Source: QHWK01 sp035315685
Lineage (GTDB): Bacteria; Acidobacteriota; Vicinamibacteria; Vicinamibacterales; CAVVIG01
NCBI GenBank assembly: GCA_035315685.1
Contig: DATFXR010000471.1
Span: 1 to 7,974, forward strand
Length of the DNA stretch: 7,974 bases
Direction: 5' to 3'
A program made the position numbers and the translations under genes. This document shows, in pieces, positions 6,402 to 7,974 of the stretch (position 1 is its first letter; each line of letters opens with the position of its first letter). A model generated the notes under the pieces. It ran no database searches, was not told where the DNA came from, and saw nothing but the letters and a program-made list of their open reading frames with translations.

Positions 6402-6431
6402 ACGATATCGGACTATTCGATATCGTGTCAA
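6402..6431 (-). promoter_or_regulatory. Promoter with candidate MarR operator; leaderless start
   Basis: On the minus strand a consensus -35 TTGACA (6431-6426) is followed after 18 bases by TATCGT (6407-6402) as the -10. A perfect 9+7+9 inverted repeat, ACGATATCG (6402-6410) / CGATATCGT (6418-6426), covers the -10, nearly all the spacer and the last base of the -35. Each arm contains the self-complementary octamer CGATATCG, repeated with a 15-bp period. A dimeric regulator bound here would exclude RNA polymerase, and the MarR gene is the second gene downstream. The ATG begins six bases after the -10, about where transcription should start. The -35 is only 17 bp beyond the stop codon of the M28-like gene. 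Confidence 0.75.
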
Positions 6432-6448
6432 CGCGGCCGCGATTCCCG

Positions 6449-7411
6449 CTACTGCGTCAGCCGCCCGGCGCGCGGGCCCTGGTGGTCGCGGACCGGCGGG
6501 TGATCGAGATTCCCGACGCGGGCGCCGGTCTCGTAGATCAGCTGAGTGACGCGGGCCAGCTTGTCGAACTCGATCTTCGCCTCGTCGTAGCGGGTCGGCG
6601 CGCGGCTGAAGAGGAACTCGAAGAACGGATCGGATGCCGTCACGTTCGGTGGCACCGGCGCATCGAGCCGCTGAACCGTCGTGAAGTCTGGCGCCGGCAG
6701 CGCCGCTCCACGACCGACGCCTGTCGGCGGAGTTGTTCCGGCAGTCGCCGCCCGTCCCGTCTCTCCCGCTCCGCCCGCTCGTCCTGCGCCGGCCGCCGCA
6801 GCGGCGCCGATCGACGCCGCCGCGCCGAGCTGCTCGGTCGCATATCGGTTCCGTCCCGAAAGAATGCGCCGGTAGATGGATTGCTCGAGATCCTTCGGAC
6901 CGGTCAGGCCCAGCCAGATCACCGCCGCATCCTTGACGTCCTTGCCACGGTAGTCCATGTGGCTCGCGCCCGGCGCGTCGAGACCGTAGCCGACGAACTC
7001 GACGCGACCGACGGTCAACGTCCGCTTGCCGCCCATGTTCTTTGGAAACGTGATCCCCTCGCCGTCGGCAAAGGTCTTCGATTCGCCGCCAACCGACACC
7101 GTGATTGTCGCGTGCGAGGTCGTCTTGACCCCGAGCACGCGCACCGCCTGCCGGTACATGCCCTGATCGCCGGCCGGCTTCACGCCCCATGCGCGCAGGT
7201 GATCCACGATGTAGCGGCCCGCCAGGCCGAATCCCTCGCTGAACACCGCGCGACCCTGGAGCTCGTCGGAGGCGACGTAGCTGAGCCACTCACGCAGTTC
7301 CTGCGTCGTGATCGATGCCGCGCCGCCTGCCGCGCGAGCCGAACCAATTGCGGTTGTGACGAGCGCAACCGCGAACGTCCATCCAACTACCCTCGCCGGC
7401 ACTCGTCTCAT
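6449..7411 (-). CDS. Secreted M28-peptidase relative lacking its catalytic domain
   Basis: A 320-residue exported protein. Signal peptide: about residues 1-28 (MRRVPARVVGWTFAVALVTT then AIGSARA). Next is the N-terminal part of M28 (Zn aminopeptidase) proteins, LREWLSYVASDELQGRAVF (39-57), GRYIVDHLRAWGVKPAGDQG (65-84), then a PA-like insert to about 195 and an Ala/Gly-rich run (196-238). It continues with PAPDFTTVQRLDAP (239-252) and FFEFLFSRAPTRYDE (263-277), then jumps to KIEFDKLARVTQLIYETG (279-296) and ARVGNLDHPPVRD, which I recognise as the extreme C-terminus of the family. The roughly 250-residue zinc-binding domain that should lie between is absent, and no H-x-D metal motif remains, so it cannot be an active peptidase. 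The frame is intact, so it is either a young remnant or a retained binding protein. GGGGAG precedes the ATG at 7411; an upstream ATG at 7444 is less likely. Confidence 0.82.
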   Translation of the reverse strand: MRRVPARVVGWTFAVALVTTAIGSARAAGGAASITTQELREWLSYVASDELQGRAVFSEGFGLAGRYIVDHLRAWGVKPAGDQGMYRQAVRVLGVKTTSHATITVSVGGESKTFADGEGITFPKNMGGKRTLTVGRVEFVGYGLDAPGASHMDYRGKDVKDAAVIWLGLTGPKDLEQSIYRRILSGRNRYATEQLGAAASIGAAAAAGAGRAGGAGETGRAATAGTTPPTGVGRGAALPAPDFTTVQRLDAPVPPNVTASDPFFEFLFSRAPTRYDEAKIEFDKLARVTQLIYETGARVGNLDHPPVRDHQGPRAGRLTQ

Positions 7412-7465
7412 CGGCTCCCCCCAGGGTCGGTCCGCGCCCGCCATGTACCCATCGCACCGGGGAAT

Positions 7466-7597
7466 CGCCGGTCGCGATCGGGTCGCGATCAGATCAGGGC
7501 CAGGTCATGATCAGGTCGGCACCTGGCCGCGACCTGGTGCGCAACAGGTGGCAACCAGGAGCGCATCAGGTGATCACCTGGTGGGTGTCGGGGCGGA
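7466..7597. repeat. Degenerate 11-bp tandem array, 12 units
   Basis: Read in steps of 11 from 7466, the sequence gives twelve related units: cgccggtcgcg, atcgggtcgcg, atcagatcagg, gccaggtcatg, atcaggtcggc, acctggccgcg, acctggtgcgc, aacaggtggca, accaggagcgc, atcaggtgatc, acctggtgggt, gtcggggcgga. Position 3 is C and position 5 is G in all twelve, position 6 is G in eleven, and positions 1 (A) and 7 (T) match in nine. The approximate consensus is AYCAGGTSGCG. Units diverge but spacing is exact, with no indels. It lies in the non-coding gap between the divergent M28-like and RRM genes, and no function is known to me. Confidence 0.8.
7512..7580. promoter_or_regulatory. Paired CAGGT-N4-ACCTG palindromes
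   Basis: Two 14-bp elements share the layout CAGGT-N4-ACCTG: CAGGTCGGCACCTG (7512-7525) and the fully palindromic CAGGTGATCACCTG (7567-7580). They start exactly 55 bp apart, five repeat units, so they lie on about the same face of the DNA. More half-sites occur at 7501-7505 (CAGGT), 7532-7536 (ACCTG) and 7545-7549 (CAGGT). They could be operators for a dimeric protein controlling either divergent gene. No candidate binding protein is evident beyond the MarR gene, whose own operator looks different. Confidence 0.45.
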
Positions 7598-7758
7598 TTC
7601 GTCCCGCAAATCCTGCGCAGGGTTTACTATAGCCTCCGCTTGCAGGATGACCGGAGTTCAGGTAAGGTTTTTCCACTGAAAACCCGGCTGCCAGCGTGTG
7701 TGCGCCTGCCACTTCTGCTTCTGTCCCTATCTTCCTTTATCAATTAGGAGAGATTTGA
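7598..7758 (+). promoter_or_regulatory. Upstream leader of the RRM gene
   Basis: This gap holds a possible weak promoter, TTGCAG (7640-7645), 17 bases, TAAGGT (7663-7668). There is a 10-bp palindrome CCTGCGCAGG (7612-7621) and a small hairpin GGTTTT (7666-7671) / AAAACC (7679-7684) with a 7-nt loop. A pyrimidine-rich tract follows (about 7706-7740), then the ribosome binding site AGGAG at 7746-7750, eight bases before the TTG start. If that promoter is used, the leader is about 85 nt, long enough for RNA-level or cold-linked control, but this is not shown. Confidence 0.3.
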
Positions 7759-7974
7759 TTGGCCGTTCGTTTGTTCGTCGGTAATCTTGCTTACAGCACA
7801 ACCGAAGCGGATCTGCGGAGCTACTTCGGCACTATCGCTCCACCGTCGCAGGTCGTGCTGCCGGTCGATCGCGAGACCGGGCGTCCCCGCGGGTTCGCGT
7901 TCGTCGAATTTGCCGACCGCGCACACGCCGAACAGGCGATCCAGCGCTTCAACGGCCAGGTGTTCAACGGACGG
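7759..7974 (+). CDS. RRM-domain RNA-binding protein, N-terminal fragment
   Basis: The first 72 codons of a small bacterial RNA-recognition-motif protein that runs off the right edge. RNP2 is LFVGNL (5-10) and RNP1 is RGFAFVEF (44-51), with the aromatic residues that stack on RNA bases (F6, F46, F48) all present. The linking helix STTEADLRSYFG and second helix DRAHAEQAIQRFNGQ complete an almost full RRM. Such proteins in cyanobacteria, Acidobacteriota and proteobacteria are short, bind single-stranded RNA and are often cold-induced; a flexible Gly-rich tail commonly follows but is not in view. The start must be TTG at 7759: an in-frame TGA lies directly before it, AGGAG is eight bases upstream, and the protein aligns from AVRLFVGNL. 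A TTG start behind a strong Shine-Dalgarno is uncommon for this family. Confidence 0.92.
   Translation, partial: MAVRLFVGNLAYSTTEADLRSYFGTIAPPSQVVLPVDRETGRPRGFAFVEFADRAHAEQAIQRFNGQVFNGR

Noticed and set aside
6395..7510. A 371-codon plus-strand frame opposite the M28-like gene
   Set aside because: It starts inside the MarR-operon promoter, runs through the 11-bp array and has a composition typical of an antisense shadow.
7466..7597. The repeat array as a CRISPR
   Set aside because: Units are 11 bp, contiguous and degenerate, with no conserved repeat alternating with unique spacers and no cas gene in the window.
7626..7631. TATAGT on the minus strand as a -10 box for the M28-like gene
   Set aside because: No acceptable -35 hexamer lies 16-18 bases upstream, and it would give a leader of over 200 nt running through the repeat array.
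7647..7679. A ten-codon leader ORF (MTGVQVRFFH) before the RRM gene, ending in the hairpin
   Set aside because: GCAGG abuts the ATG too closely to act as a ribosome binding site, and there is no run of regulatory codons. Chance is the simpler explanation.

Overview
The window is GC-rich and dense with genes. Its families are common in soil Acidobacteriota, especially Vicinamibacteria: an orphan molybdenum hydroxylase large subunit, a secreted amidohydrolase, a secreted protein with a PDGHPDLQGIW motif, and an M28-type secreted peptidase relative. The taxonomic assignment is inferred from gene content and base composition, with no marker gene to confirm it.

Layout. Positions 1-104 (minus) hold the first 34 codons of an MFS transporter. 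Positions 138-351 are non-coding and carry two adjacent long inverted repeats. A complete xanthine dehydrogenase-family molybdopterin subunit fills 352-2808 (minus). It is divergent from a compact vapBC toxin-antitoxin pair (2973-3646, plus), whose promoter region is full of inverted repeats. Converging on vapC is a four-gene minus-strand unit reading 6395 to 3653: a small protein with an FHHADH motif, a MarR-family regulator, a short secreted protein and a secreted D-aminoacylase-like amidohydrolase. Junctions are a 44-nt overlap, a 26-nt gap and a 1-nt gap. A single promoter (TTGACA, 18-nt spacer, TATCGT) at 6402-6431 is almost wholly covered by a 9+7+9 inverted repeat, a strong candidate MarR operator. 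The promoter sits so close to the ATG that the mRNA would be leaderless.

Upstream lies a secreted M28-peptidase relative (6449-7411, minus) that keeps both ends of the family but has no catalytic domain. The short secreted protein at 5064-5543 likewise keeps the ends of its family and seems to lack the middle. Two clean in-frame core losses within about 2.4 kb are among the oddest features here.

The 347-bp divergent spacer 7412-7758 holds a 132-bp array of twelve degenerate 11-bp units (7466-7597). Within it are two in-phase CAGGT-N4-ACCTG palindromes exactly 55 bp apart. The window ends in the first 72 codons of an RRM RNA-binding protein that starts with TTG behind a strong ribosome binding site. 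No tRNA, rRNA, CRISPR array or insertion sequence was seen.
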